DNA of 64,000 nt from assembly GCA_965229765.1 (NCBI GenBank), contig CBDDJT010000004.1, positions 806,001 through 870,000 of the forward strand. The letters run 5' to 3'. A program made the translations under genes and the position numbers. The notes beneath the pieces are model-generated. The model made no database searches, was not told the DNA's origin, and saw only the letters and a program-made list of their open reading frames with translations. Positions 24,915 through 33,917 of the stretch are shown in pieces; position 1 is the stretch's first letter; the number at the start of each line of letters is the position of its first letter. The stretch comes from ASV31 sp965229765. GTDB lineage: Bacteria > Pseudomonadota > Alphaproteobacteria > Rhodobacterales > Rhodobacteraceae.

Positions 24915-26257
24915 GCGGCCCTTGCCGGACGCGCCCAGGCGGGCAGCCAGTCGCCATGGGCGGCCAGCAGATCGGACACCAGCGCCCGGATCTGCCGCAG
25001 GTCCAGTTCCGCGGCGGTGTGCGGGTCCATCATCGCGGCGTGATAGACGTGCTCCACGTTTTCCTCGACCAGTGCGCGCACCGTCAGCTCCTGCACGTTG
25101 ATCTGTGTGCGCATCAGCGCGGTCAGCTGCGGCGGCATCTCGGCCACCGTCGTCGGCTGCACCCCGTTGGCATCCACAAGGCAGGGCGTTTCCACCGCGG
25201 CCCCCATCGGCAGCGCCGGAAGCTGCCCGCGGTTGGGCAGGTTGCCGTAGATCGTCAGCGGCCGGTCAGCCACGATCGCGGCCATCAGGTCGGCGGCGAA
25301 CTCGTGGCTTTTCACCACGCCCTCCATCGGCTGCGATTTCAGCCGCTCGGCCTCGACCGCCCAGCTTGCCGCCTGTTCCTCGCAGCGCGCCGGGTACTCG
25401 TCGAGCGGGATCGCGAAGGTCTCGATCAGGTCGGGCCGCCCGGTCTTGATGAACCACGGCACGTATTCGGCCAGATGCTCGGAGCTTTCGGTGCAGAAAT
25501 AGCCGAGGTGATCCATCACCTCATAGCGCACCCGGTTCTCGCAGCGCGGCATCAGCAGCGGCGGCTTCGGCAGCCGCCCCGAGCGGTAGCCGTCGCGCAG
25601 CAGGGGATACAGATCGCGCCCCGCCGCATCCTCCAGCTTCAGGAAGAACGCCACGTGGTTCACCCCGGCCACGCGATAGCGGATGCCGCCCGGTTCCATC
25701 CCGAGGTCATGCGCCAGTTCCTGCACGGTGTTCTGCACCGAATGGCACAGCCCCACCTGCCGGACATGGGGGAAGCGTTCCGACAGCGCCCATGTGTTGA
25801 TCGCCATCGGGTTCACGAACTGCAAAAGCAGCGCATCGGGGCAGAGCCGCGCCATGTCCTGTGCCACGTCCCACAGGTGCGGCACCGTGCGCAGCCCGCG
25901 CATGATCCCGCCCACGCCCAGCGTGTCGCCGATGGTCTGGCGCAGGCCATAGGCGCGCGGCAGGTCGAAATCGGTGACAGTGCAGGGCCGGTAACCGCCG
26001 ATCTGGAAGGCGGTGACGACGAAATCGGCGCCCTCCAGTGCGCGGGCGCGGTCCTGCGTGGTCTCTATCGCCACGCCCGCCCCGGTGGCCGCGACCAGCT
26101 TGCGCGCCACCAGTTCGCTTTCGGCAAGACGGCGCGCGTCGATGTCCATCAGCGTTACCTTGGCCTCGGACAATTCGGGCAGCAGGCACACGTCGCCCAC
26201 GATGTTCTTCATGAAGATCGTGGAACCTGCGCCGATAAACGCAATCTTCAGGCTCAT
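24911..26257 (-). CDS. melA: Alpha-galactosidase, GH4 (NAD- and Mn-dependent)
   Basis: A 448-residue GH4 enzyme, which cleaves alpha-galactosides by an NAD-assisted redox elimination. The Rossmann start is KIAFIGAGSTIF, followed by VTLMDIDARRL. Metal ligands are Cys171 in GLCHSVQN and His201 in AGVNHVAFF; LQFVNPMAINTWAL precedes them. The CHSV form is typical of alpha-galactosidase or galacturonidase members rather than the phospho-glucosidases. Context with GH42, dgoK and dgoA favours galactosidase. It is coupled to the upstream permease by ATGA. There is no signal peptide, so it acts in the cytoplasm on imported oligosaccharides. Confidence 0.87.
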   Translation of the reverse strand: MSLKIAFIGAGSTIFMKNIVGDVCLLPELSEAKVTLMDIDARRLAESELVARKLVAATGAGVAIETTQDRARALEGADFVVTAFQIGGYRPCTVTDFDLPRAYGLRQTIGDTLGVGGIMRGLRTVPHLWDVAQDMARLCPDALLLQFVNPMAINTWALSERFPHVRQVGLCHSVQNTVQELAHDLGMEPGGIRYRVAGVNHVAFFLKLEDAAGRDLYPLLRDGYRSGRLPKPPLLMPRCENRVRYEVMDHLGYFCTESSEHLAEYVPWFIKTGRPDLIETFAIPLDEYPARCEEQAASWAVEAERLKSQPMEGVVKSHEFAADLMAAIVADRPLTIYGNLPNRGQLPALPMGAAVETPCLVDANGVQPTTVAEMPPQLTALMRTQINVQELTVRALVEENVEHVYHAAMMDPHTAAELDLRQIRALVSDLLAAHGDWLPAWARPARAA

Positions 26258-27102
26258 TTGACGGCTCCGAGTGTCAGGCCCGCGATGAAGTGCTTCTGCA
26301 TCAGGAAGAACATCATGACAGGCGGCAATGCGGCCACAAGGCTGCCCGCGCTCATCAGATGATACATGGCGCGGAACTGGCTGTTGAAGGCGGTGATGCC
26401 GGCGGTGACGGGCTGGCTGTCGGGACCTTGGGTCAGCACGATCGCCCAGAAATAGTCGTTCCAGATGAACGTGAAGATCAGCACCGACAGCGCCGCGATG
26501 GCGGGCCGCATCAGGGGCAGCACGACATACCAGAAGATGCGGAACTCGCTGACGCCCTCGACCCGCGCGGCCTCTATCAGTTCTCGCGGCAGGGCGCGGA
26601 TGAAGTTGCGCATGAAAAGCGTGCAGAACCCGGTCTGGAACGCGACGTGGAACAGCACCAGCCCCGTCTTGGTGTCGTAAAGCCCAAGGTCCAGCGTCAG
26701 GTCGCGCACCGGCACCATCAGGATCTGGAAGGGAATGAAGTTCCCCGCCACGAACATGAAGAACACCCAAAGGTTGCCCTTGAACCGGTAGACCCCCAGC
26801 GCGAAGCCCGTCATGCAGGACAGCGCCACCGCGCCCAGCACCGTGGGCACCGTGATCAGCACGGAATTCATGAGGTAGCGCGGCATGTCGCTTTCGAAGA
26901 AGACCATCGAATAGTTTGTCACGCCCTCGAAGCTTGACGGCCAGCCCCAGTAGTTCGCGTTGGCGAAATCGGCGTCGGGCCGGATCGAGAATACCGCAAC
27001 CGCGATCAGCGGCAGAAGCCACAGGATCAGCGCGAAAGGCACCAGCGCCTGGTAGGAATTGCGGACGGCGGCAGAGCGCTTTTCGATCGGGGTCGGAAAC
27101 AT
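26254..27102 (-). CDS. Carbohydrate ABC permease, MalG type (galactoside transporter)
   Basis: A 282-residue CUT1 permease with six membrane helices. The EAA loop reads EAARVEGVSEFRIFWYVVLPLMRP, which docks the ATPase. It starts 1 bp after the stop of the MalF-type partner and overlaps melA. It forms the inner-membrane channel for an alpha- or beta-galactoside delivered by the upstream binding protein. Confidence 0.88.
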   Translation of the reverse strand: MFPTPIEKRSAAVRNSYQALVPFALILWLLPLIAVAVFSIRPDADFANANYWGWPSSFEGVTNYSMVFFESDMPRYLMNSVLITVPTVLGAVALSCMTGFALGVYRFKGNLWVFFMFVAGNFIPFQILMVPVRDLTLDLGLYDTKTGLVLFHVAFQTGFCTLFMRNFIRALPRELIEAARVEGVSEFRIFWYVVLPLMRPAIAALSVLIFTFIWNDYFWAIVLTQGPDSQPVTAGITAFNSQFRAMYHLMSAGSLVAALPPVMMFFLMQKHFIAGLTLGAVK

Positions 27103-27103
27103 C

Positions 27104-28027
27104 TCAGCCCCTCCTCTCGTCGCGGTACATCGACCACAGGAAGTAGGCGATGAAGCACAGCATGATGAGGAACAGCACCACCGCGATGGCCGCGCCGTAT
27201 CCCATGCGGAACCCGTATTCGGACAGCGCCACCTCGAACATGTAGTAGGCCAGAACGCGCGACGACCCGAAGGGGCCGCCTTCGGTCATGACGGATATCA
27301 GGTCGAACGACCGCAGCGCGCCGATGATCGTGACGACGAAGGCGATGAAGGTGGCGGGGCGCAACTGCGGCAGCACGACATGCCACAGCATCCGCCAGCC
27401 CTTGGCGCCGTCCAGCCGCCCGGCCTCGATCTGCTCTGGGTCGACGGCGTTCAACCCGGTCAGGTAAAGGATCATGCAATAGGCGGTCTGTGGCCAAAGC
27501 CCCGCCGCGATGATGCCATAGGTCACAAGCGTCGGGTCGCCCAGCACGTTGATCGGGCCCAGCCCGACCCAGCCAAGGATGGTGTTCAATAGACCGAAAG
27601 TCGGATCGTAGAACCACGAGAACACAAGGCCCACGACGACCTGAGAAATCACGAATGGAAAGAAGAACAAAGACTTGTAAAGCCGGATGCCCCAGACGTT
27701 CTGGTTCAGGAAAAGCGCGATGAACAGCCCGGCGGGGATCGCCAGCAGGTACAGCACCAGCCAGATCAGGTTGTTCTTCAGCGACGTGTAGAACGCGTCG
27801 CGGTCCACCCATTCCCAGTACAGGTCTTCATAGTTCCGCAGGCCGATGTATTCCGCCGTTCCAAGCCCGTCCCATTCGTAGAGCGACAGGTTGAAGGACT
27901 GGAAGATCGGAAAGATCACGTAGACCGCGAAAAACAGCACGCCGGGTGCCAGGAAAAGCGCCGGGGCCAGTGACTGCTGATTGCGCCGCCACCATCCGTG
28001 GCTGCTGGGACTGGATGCCATGGACAT
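27104..28027 (-). CDS. Carbohydrate ABC permease, MalF type (galactoside transporter)
   Basis: A 307-residue CUT1 permease with six helices, starting APALFLAPGVLFFAVYVIFPIFQSF. The EAA loop is EAGRLDGAKGWRMLWHVVLPQLRP. The cytoplasmic N-terminus is short, as in most MalF proteins outside enterobacteria. It is separated from the binding protein by 90 bp with a GC hairpin. It pairs with the MalG-type permease that follows after 1 bp. Confidence 0.88.
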   Translation of the reverse strand: MSMASSPSSHGWWRRNQQSLAPALFLAPGVLFFAVYVIFPIFQSFNLSLYEWDGLGTAEYIGLRNYEDLYWEWVDRDAFYTSLKNNLIWLVLYLLAIPAGLFIALFLNQNVWGIRLYKSLFFFPFVISQVVVGLVFSWFYDPTFGLLNTILGWVGLGPINVLGDPTLVTYGIIAAGLWPQTAYCMILYLTGLNAVDPEQIEAGRLDGAKGWRMLWHVVLPQLRPATFIAFVVTIIGALRSFDLISVMTEGGPFGSSRVLAYYMFEVALSEYGFRMGYGAAIAVVLFLIMLCFIAYFLWSMYRDERRG

Positions 28028-28071
28028 GCAACTGTCCTCCTGCCGGGGGTCGGGGCCGGGTCTGGGGGATG

Positions 28072-28099
28072 GCCCCGCCCGCAGGGGGGCGGACGGGGC
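28072..28099. repeat. GC hairpin between binding protein and permease genes
   Basis: GCCCCGCCC (28072-28080) pairs with GGGC and CGGGGC (28087-28099) with a 3-base bulge. It lies right after the binding-protein gene on the minus strand and has no T tract. Like the frcB terminator, it probably raises binding-protein mRNA relative to the permeases. Confidence 0.45.
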
Positions 28100-28117
28100 G
28101 GATGCAAAATGCGTGCG

Positions 28118-29386
28118 TTAGCGGTAGATGCGCTCGCGCGCGCGTTCCAGCCGGGCCAAAATGCGGTCAAGGCTGTCGGGGTTCACCATGAACTCCTGAA
28201 AGCCTTCCATCGACGCCTTGGCCATTTCCGCCGGCGCGTCACGGTCCCAGAACTGGGCGACGCCGCCCGGGCTGTTCGACGACAGCATGGTGAAGCCCTC
28301 GTTCAGGAACTCGTCATCGGCCACGGCGGACTTGGCGTTCACCGGCAGCTGCCCCAGGTTGTCGGGGCCGTTGATGATGGTCTGCTGTTCGGCCGACACC
28401 ACGAAGCGCAGGAACTCGCGCGCGGCGTCCTTGTTCGACGCGTTCGCGGGGATGTGGAACGTGTCGGTCGGCGCGTCTTCGGCCAGTGCGACGTCGGGGT
28501 TGATCGCCGGGAACTGGTAGAAGCCCAGCTGATCGTCGCTCAGGCCCGCCTCGCGCAGCGGGGCGACGGCGAAGTTGCCCATCAGATAGGCCGCGGCCTC
28601 GCCCTGCACCATGAAGGGCAACGCCTCTTGCCAGCTGTAGGTCTGGTGGTTGGCGATGAAGCCGCCCATGTCGATCAGGGTGCGCCAGTTGTCGAAGGTG
28701 GCGCGCACGCGCTCGTCTTCCCAGCTGACCTCGCCACCGGCCAGCGCCATGTGGAAATCGAAGCCGTTGGTGCGCATGTTCAGATAGTCGAACCAGCCGC
28801 CCGCGGTCCAAAGGAACTTGGTGCCGATGGTATAGCAGGCGCGGCCCGAATCGACGATCTTCTGGCAGTTGGCCAGCTCTTCATCCCAGGTGGACGGCTC
28901 TTCAAGGCCAAGGTCTGCAAAGATGTCCTCGCGGTAGTAGACGCCCCACTGGTAGTAGGTATAGGGCACGCCCCACTGCTTGCCGTCGATGGTCATCGCG
29001 CCCTTGGTCGAGGCGAGGTTCTCGGCGATCTCGGGTTCTGCCCACAGGTCGGACACGTCCTCGAACAGGCCGGCCTCTACATAGGGGCGCATCCGGTTGG
29101 CGGCGTACCAGGTCGCCACGTCGGGCGCGTTCGCCGTCAGGAAGTTGCGGATCTGGGTCTTGTAGGCCTCACGGTCGATGACCGTGGTTTCGATGTTCAG
29201 ATCCGGGTGCATCTCGGCGAATCGGGCGATCATCGCCTCCATCGTGGCGCGCGGCGCCGGGTTCGACGTGTCGAGAAAGATCTTCAGATCGCCCGAAAGC
29301 GCGCTGGCATGGCTGCCGGCAAACGCACCACCGGAAAGTACGGCCAAGGCAGCCGCTGCGGCGGTCATCTTGAGGGTTGCGTGCAT
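28118..29386 (-). CDS. Galactoside ABC transporter substrate-binding protein (CUT1)
   Basis: A 422-residue family 1 solute-binding protein with a signal peptide ending SGGAFAGS. Features are LKIFLDTSNPAPRATMEAMIARFAEMHPDLNIE, GVPYTYYQWGVYYREDIF and GEAAAYLMGNFAVAPL. ATG 29386 has GGGAGG upstream; the ATG at 29422 does not. It is the first gene of the leftward operon that runs through GH42. The galactoside assignment rests on the downstream alpha- and beta-galactosidases and the dgoKA genes. The gene is divergent from an IclR regulator. Confidence 0.85.
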   Translation of the reverse strand: MHATLKMTAAAAALAVLSGGAFAGSHASALSGDLKIFLDTSNPAPRATMEAMIARFAEMHPDLNIETTVIDREAYKTQIRNFLTANAPDVATWYAANRMRPYVEAGLFEDVSDLWAEPEIAENLASTKGAMTIDGKQWGVPYTYYQWGVYYREDIFADLGLEEPSTWDEELANCQKIVDSGRACYTIGTKFLWTAGGWFDYLNMRTNGFDFHMALAGGEVSWEDERVRATFDNWRTLIDMGGFIANHQTYSWQEALPFMVQGEAAAYLMGNFAVAPLREAGLSDDQLGFYQFPAINPDVALAEDAPTDTFHIPANASNKDAAREFLRFVVSAEQQTIINGPDNLGQLPVNAKSAVADDEFLNEGFTMLSSNSPGGVAQFWDRDAPAEMAKASMEGFQEFMVNPDSLDRILARLERARERIYR

Positions 29387-29426
29387 GGTGTCCTCCCTGG
29401 GGTTGCACGATATGTCATCCAATTTG

Positions 29427-29449
29427 CAGGTTTCATTATTTGGAACCTG
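29427..29449. promoter_or_regulatory. Candidate IclR operator palindrome
   Basis: CAGGTTTCA-TTATT-TGGAACCTG is a 23-bp palindrome with 9-bp arms and one mismatch. It lies 41 bp upstream of the binding-protein start and about 94 bp from the divergent iclR-type gene, in an AT-rich promoter region. The size and the TGGAAC-type half-site fit IclR-family operators. Confidence 0.55.
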
Positions 29450-29499
29450 TTTTTGAATATTGAAATCATAATCCCAACTCGCCTATGCTTGTCAACAGA

Positions 29500-29520
29500 G
29501 GTGACGCGCCAGACGTCACC
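29500..29520. promoter_or_regulatory. Perfect inverted repeat in the leader of the IclR gene
   Basis: GGTGACG-CGCCAGA-CGTCACC is a perfect 7-7-7 repeat ending 7 bp before the ribosome site of the regulator gene. It may be a second operator for autoregulation or an RNA hairpin in the 5' leader. Confidence 0.45.
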
Positions 29521-29542
29521 CTGATACGGGAGGACCCAGCCA

Positions 29543-30349
29543 GTGACGGCACACCCGCGCGGCGACGGAACCGTGGGCAAGGCCTGTGAGGTGCTCGACC
29601 TTGTGGCCGAGGCCGGTCGCCCTGTGCGTTTCACCGACCTGCAGGAGAGTTCTCCATTTCCCAAGGCCACGCTGTACCGACTGTTACAGACGCTGGTGGC
29701 GCAGGGGATGCTGGCCTACGATCCGGACCGTGGCACATACGCGCCGGGCATGAGGCTGGTGCGGCTTGCGCACGCGGCCTGGGCGCAAAGCTCTCTCGCG
29801 CCGGTGGCGCGCCCCCATCTGGACGCGCTTTCGGCCGAGATGGGCGAAACCGTGCATCTTGCCCAGCTTGACCACGGCCAAGTCCTGTATGTCGACAAGC
29901 GCAACGCCCGCGATCCGGTCGATATGTTCAGCCAGGCCGGCAAGGTGGGCCCGGCCTATTGCACCGGTGTCGGCAAGGCGATGCTTGCCTTTCTGCCAGA
30001 GGCAGAGCTGGATCGCTTCCTGCCGCAGCAAGCCTTCCATCGCTTCACGCCAAACACCATCACCGATGCCGCATCGATGCGTGCCGCGCTGATGGAAATA
30101 CGGGCGCGCGGATACGCCTTCGACGATGAAGAGCATGAACCCGGTATCATCTGTGTGGCCTTGCCGATCCTGTCGCGCAGCGGTCGCGCCATGGGCGCGC
30201 TGTCCGTGACAACGACGACTGCGCGCCGCAATCTTGATGATCTGGCCGGCCATGCACCCAGCCTGCGCCGCGTGGCTGACGCCATAGCGCGCGATTACGA
30301 GACCTGGCGCTTCCCCGGCGACGCGCCAAGGGACCCAAGGGAGGAATGA
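29543..30349 (+). CDS. IclR-family transcriptional regulator of the galactoside locus
   Basis: A 268-residue IclR regulator. The N-terminal winged helix spans about 8-70 (GKACEVLDLVAEAG, FPKATLYRLLQTLVAQGML). The effector domain has GETVHLAQLDHGQVLYVDK, AYCTGVGKAMLAFLP and RGYAFDDEEHEPGIICVALPI. The start is GTG 29543 with CGGGAGGA upstream. It is divergent from the galactoside operon and co-directional with the transporter ATPase 1 bp downstream. It therefore probably controls the whole transporter by sensing galactose or a breakdown product. Confidence 0.85.
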   Translation: MTAHPRGDGTVGKACEVLDLVAEAGRPVRFTDLQESSPFPKATLYRLLQTLVAQGMLAYDPDRGTYAPGMRLVRLAHAAWAQSSLAPVARPHLDALSAEMGETVHLAQLDHGQVLYVDKRNARDPVDMFSQAGKVGPAYCTGVGKAMLAFLPEAELDRFLPQQAFHRFTPNTITDAASMRAALMEIRARGYAFDDEEHEPGIICVALPILSRSGRAMGALSVTTTTARRNLDDLAGHAPSLRRVADAIARDYETWRFPGDAPRDPREE

Positions 30350-30350
30350 G

Positions 30351-31412
30351 ATGTCCGGAGTAGCCCTAGAAAAGGTCGTCAAGCGCTATGGCGACGTCAA
30401 GGTGATCCACGGCGTCGATCTACAGATCGAGGACGGAGAGTTCTGCGTTTTCGTCGGACCTTCTGGCTGTGGCAAGTCCACGCTTTTGCGTATGGTCGCG
30501 GGGCTGGAAGAGACCACGGACGGTGCGATAAGCATCGGAGGGCGCGACGTCACAAGAACCGACCCCGCCGAGCGCGGTGTGGCCATGGTTTTTCAGACCT
30601 ACGCGCTCTACCCGCACATGACGGTGGCCGAGAACATGGGTTTCGGCCTGCGCATGACGGGCCACCCCAAGGACCAGATACAAAGCAAGGTCGCCGAGGC
30701 CGCGCGCATCCTGAAGCTGGAGCCGTTGCTGGATCGCAAGCCGAAGGCGCTTTCGGGGGGCCAGCGCCAGCGCGTCGCCATCGGGCGCGCCATCGTGCGC
30801 GGGCCAGAGGTGTTCCTTTTCGACGAACCGCTGTCCAACCTCGATGCCGAATTGCGGGTCGAGATGCGCGTCGAGATCGCGCGCCTGCACAAGGATATCG
30901 GCGCCACGATGATCTACGTGACCCACGACCAGGTCGAGGCGATGACGCTGGCCGACAAGATTGTCGTGTTGCGGGGCGGCGTGATCGAACAGGTCGGCGC
31001 ACCAATGGATCTTTACCGCGATCCCGATAACCGATTCGTCGCGGGTTTTATCGGATCTCCGGCGATGAACTTCTTCGACGGGACCGTGCAGGGCGGGGCC
31101 GTGGTCGTTCCCGGCCTGTCCCCTGATCCGGTGGCCGTTCCCATTGCCCTGCCTGCCAATGGCGTTGGCGTGACGGTCGGCCTGCGTCCCAACCACATGC
31201 AGGTGGATACCGCGGCAAGCAGTCACTCTGTTGAACTGACAGAGGCGCTGGGCGGCGTGACCTACGTGCACATCGACGCGCCGAACGGCGAACGCCTTAT
31301 CGTCGAGGCGGGCGAGACGACGCAGGTTCGCCCCGGCGCGTCTGTCGGTCTCGGGTTCGATCCGGCGAACGTCTATCTTTTCGATACCGACAGTGGCGCC
31401 CGCCTGCGCTAG
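30351..31412 (+). CDS. Carbohydrate ABC ATPase, MalK/UgpC type
   Basis: A 353-residue CUT1 ATPase. Walker A is GPSGCGKST, the Q-loop region is MVFQTYALYPHMTV, the signature is LSGGQRQRVAIGRA, Walker B is VFLFDEPLSNLD and the switch is VTHDQ. The C-terminal 120 residues form the OB-type regulatory domain (TVGLRPNHMQVD). It is transcribed with the IclR gene, apart from the permeases, and should energise the galactoside importer. It may also serve the second sugar importer at 45.6-48.9 kb, which has no ATPase. Its stop directly abuts the stop of the convergent aldolase gene. Confidence 0.9.
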   Translation: MSGVALEKVVKRYGDVKVIHGVDLQIEDGEFCVFVGPSGCGKSTLLRMVAGLEETTDGAISIGGRDVTRTDPAERGVAMVFQTYALYPHMTVAENMGFGLRMTGHPKDQIQSKVAEAARILKLEPLLDRKPKALSGGQRQRVAIGRAIVRGPEVFLFDEPLSNLDAELRVEMRVEIARLHKDIGATMIYVTHDQVEAMTLADKIVVLRGGVIEQVGAPMDLYRDPDNRFVAGFIGSPAMNFFDGTVQGGAVVVPGLSPDPVAVPIALPANGVGVTVGLRPNHMQVDTAASSHSVELTEALGGVTYVHIDAPNGERLIVEAGETTQVRPGASVGLGFDPANVYLFDTDSGARLR

Positions 31413-32183
31413 CTAGGGCCCGGCGAACCGCGCGCGCAGCCCCGCCACCGCATCGATCAGCAGCGCCTGGTCGACGCCGACTGCCGTAAAGGCCGCACCC
31501 AGGTCGATGGCACGCTGGCAGAACGCCTCGTCCAGCGACAGGATGCCAAAGGGCATTCCGACGGCGTTCAGCCGCGCGAACGCGCCCTCGATTGCGCGCA
31601 CCACTTCGGGGTGGCCGGTCTGGCCGGGATAGCCCATGCTGGCGCTGAGGTCCGCAGGGCCGATGAACACGCCATCCACACCATCGACACCTGCGATTTC
31701 TTCCAGACGATCCAGGGCGGTTGCGGTTTCCACCTGAACGATCAGGCACAACTCTTCCGAGGCGCGCTGAATGTAGTCGGGCACGCTGCCATAGCGGCTG
31801 GCGCGCGTCAGGCCGGCAACGCCGCGCACGCCCTTTGGCGGATAGCGCATCGCGCGCACTGCGGCTTCGGCTTCCTCTGCCGATTGCACGTAGGGCAGCA
31901 GTAGCGTCTGCGCGCCCATGTCCAGAACGCGCTTTATCAGCACCGTATCGTTGGCATAGGGGCGCACCACCGCCGAAACCTGGGGATACCCTGCAAGCGT
32001 CTGCATCGCGGGCAGGGTTTCGGCAATTTCCAACGGCGAATGCTCTGTGTCGATCATGACCCAGTCAAAGCCGGCCAGCGCCAGGATCTCGGGCACCATG
32101 TTTCCGGGAATTGCGTTCCAGATGCCCAGCTGAGGTGTGCGTGACGCCAGTCGCGCCTTGAACAGGTTTCGGGGCAGGTCCAT
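31413..32183 (-). CDS. HpcH/HpaI-family class II aldolase
   Basis: A 256-residue aldolase of the HpaI/GarL/RhmA type, which cleaves 2-keto-3-deoxy sugar acids or 4-hydroxy-2-oxo acids to pyruvate and an aldehyde. Marks are LGIWNAIPGNMVPEILALAGFDWVMIDTEHSP, the metal-binding Glu in IVQVETATALDRL, and the Asp in FIGPADLSASMG. It follows the Gfo/Idh gene by 24 bp and belongs to the operon headed by a GntR regulator. The substrate is unknown; a keto-deoxy acid made by the neighbouring dehydrogenase pathway is plausible. Confidence 0.82.
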   Translation of the reverse strand: MDLPRNLFKARLASRTPQLGIWNAIPGNMVPEILALAGFDWVMIDTEHSPLEIAETLPAMQTLAGYPQVSAVVRPYANDTVLIKRVLDMGAQTLLLPYVQSAEEAEAAVRAMRYPPKGVRGVAGLTRASRYGSVPDYIQRASEELCLIVQVETATALDRLEEIAGVDGVDGVFIGPADLSASMGYPGQTGHPEVVRAIEGAFARLNAVGMPFGILSLDEAFCQRAIDLGAAFTAVGVDQALLIDAVAGLRARFAGP

Positions 32184-32207
32184 CGTTCTTGTCCTTGTCT
32201 GCCGCGC

Positions 32208-33233
32208 CTAGACGCGGGGGGTGACGGTATCGCCGGTTTCTGCGGCGGTCTTTATGGCAATCAGCGCAGCCAGCGATTTCATTCCCTCGCGCCCCGAACA
32301 GACGGGCGATGCCCGGCCGCGGATGACATCGGCAAAGTTGCGCACCTGAGCCAGCAGCGGATCGGTGCCGCCGCGCAAAAGCGTCGTGCGGTTGATCGGC
32401 TGCCACCAATCGCGTGCGCCATTGTCGTTCCATTCCTCTCCGCGTGGCAGTGCCAGCGACCCCAATGTACCGCCAATCCACATGGCGTTCTGGTCAGTGG
32501 GCGGATAGGCAGGGTTGTCGTGGCCGGTGAATTCGAACGACCAGGGCGCGACGATCGCGTCTGATACCTGAATCGTGCAAAGCACGCCGCTTTCGAAGGT
32601 CACCAGGGCAGCCGCCGCGTCCTCGACCTGATTGCCGCGTATGCGGTTCGAGGACACGGCCCGCACGCTGGCGATCTCACCGAGGAGAAATCGCAAGAGA
32701 TCCACATCATGGATCAGGTTCACATAGATCGGTCCGGCCCCCGGTGCGCGCCGCCACGGGGTATCGAAATAGTCGTCCGGCTTTGCCAGCCAGAACATCG
32801 CATGCGCGGAAACCAGCGCGCCAAGCGCCCCTGACTCGATCCGTGCCCGGGCGGCCTGGATCACGGGAAGGTGCCGCCGGTGATGGCCTGTCAGAACGGG
32901 TACGCCCGCCGCCTCTCCTGCCACGACAAGTGCGATGGCGTCGTCGAGGTCGGTGGTCAGCGGCTTTTCCACCAGAACCGGAACACCCGCGGCAATGCAG
33001 GCTTGCGCGCCGTGCGCGTGAAGTGCGTTGGGCGTTGCAAGGATCACGCCGTCAGGTGTTGCGGCAAGGCCGGCCGCAAGGTCAGTGAACAGCGGCACGC
33101 CATGCGCCTGGGCAACCGCGGCGGCCGCCGGATCCGGGTCGATCACCGAATGAATCGTGATCCCCGCCAGCCGCAGGGCTTCGAGATGACGCTTGCCGAT
33201 CAGGCCCGCGCCCGCGACCGAGATTGCCGTCAT
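32208..33233 (-). CDS. Gfo/Idh/MocA-family oxidoreductase
   Basis: A 341-residue NAD(P)-dependent dehydrogenase. The Rossmann motif is VAGAGLIGKRHLEAL, the conserved EKP motif is VLVEKPLTT, and the C-terminal catalytic region has NLIHDVDLLRFLLGE with Asp and His. Such enzymes oxidise sugars, inositols or amino-acid-like substrates. The ATG at 33233 overlaps the GntR stop by ATGA, so the two are coupled. The specific substrate cannot be named. Its neighbours (aldolase, TRAP transporter, AroE-like protein) suggest a polyhydroxy acid. Confidence 0.8.
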   Translation of the reverse strand: MTAISVAGAGLIGKRHLEALRLAGITIHSVIDPDPAAAAVAQAHGVPLFTDLAAGLAATPDGVILATPNALHAHGAQACIAAGVPVLVEKPLTTDLDDAIALVVAGEAAGVPVLTGHHRRHLPVIQAARARIESGALGALVSAHAMFWLAKPDDYFDTPWRRAPGAGPIYVNLIHDVDLLRFLLGEIASVRAVSSNRIRGNQVEDAAAALVTFESGVLCTIQVSDAIVAPWSFEFTGHDNPAYPPTDQNAMWIGGTLGSLALPRGEEWNDNGARDWWQPINRTTLLRGGTDPLLAQVRNFADVIRGRASPVCSGREGMKSLAALIAIKTAAETGDTVTPRV

Positions 33234-33883
33234 CGTGTTGCTCCTGACCAATGGGCAGCCAGTTGCAAGCCTTCCTCTTCAACGCGTTCGCGCAGCAGCG
33301 CCAGCGCCAGATCATGCCGGCGCGAGACCGCCGCTTCGGACAGTTGCGCTGGATCGGGCAAGGCAAGACCATCGCCGACAAGATTGCGGAAGCGCGTGTT
33401 CAGCCCTTCCAGTATGGCGCAGAAATCAATCAGCGTGGGCCGCCCGCAGGCCGCTGCCAAGGCCTGCATGAACCGTGATGCATCCTCTGCGATCGCCGGG
33501 CCGGTACCGCTGTGCTGGGCCCGGTGCATTGCCGATAGCACCCGGCCTTCCCAATCGAGGTCTCCGCGCGCCATCGATAGACCAAGCGCAAGGCACAACA
33601 GGTCGGCACGCATCTCTGTCACCTCGTCCAGCATGGCGCGCGTGGCCGGTGCGATCCGGAATCCGCGCTGATCTTCGGCCTCGACAAGCCGTTCGGCCAC
33701 GAGGCGGGAAATCGCTTCTCTCAGGGGGGACAGGGACACATTATACCGGTCGCGCAGGTGGTTCAGGTTCATCTTGCCTCCCGGCGCCAGCGCCCCGGAC
33801 AGGATCGCGGCGCGAAGGTCGGCCGCGACACGGGTGGCGCGCGTTTCCCGGCCGCCGTTTTGTCCGCCGCTTCTGGTCCTCAT
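33230..33883 (-). CDS. GntR-family regulator, FCD/FadR subfamily
   Basis: A 217-residue regulator with an N-terminal winged helix (LRAAILSGALAPGGKMNLNHLRDRYNVSLSPLREAISRLVAERLV, about 24-70) and an all-helical FCD domain. The start at ATG 33883 has only a weak ribosome site. It is the first gene of the leftward operon with the Gfo/Idh enzyme and the aldolase. It is divergent from a second FCD regulator 117 bp away, and each may regulate the shared intergenic region. Confidence 0.82.
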   Translation of the reverse strand: MRTRSGGQNGGRETRATRVAADLRAAILSGALAPGGKMNLNHLRDRYNVSLSPLREAISRLVAERLVEAEDQRGFRIAPATRAMLDEVTEMRADLLCLALGLSMARGDLDWEGRVLSAMHRAQHSGTGPAIAEDASRFMQALAAACGRPTLIDFCAILEGLNTRFRNLVGDGLALPDPAQLSEAAVSRRHDLALALLRERVEEEGLQLAAHWSGATR

Positions 33884-33917
33884 GGGGCTGCGTTTATGTC
33901 AGATGAAACACACATTG

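Noticed and set aside
31410..31415. Abutting convergent stop codons (TAGCTA) taken as a special junction
   Set aside because: It is simply two convergent genes with no spacer; no hairpin or repeat was found there.
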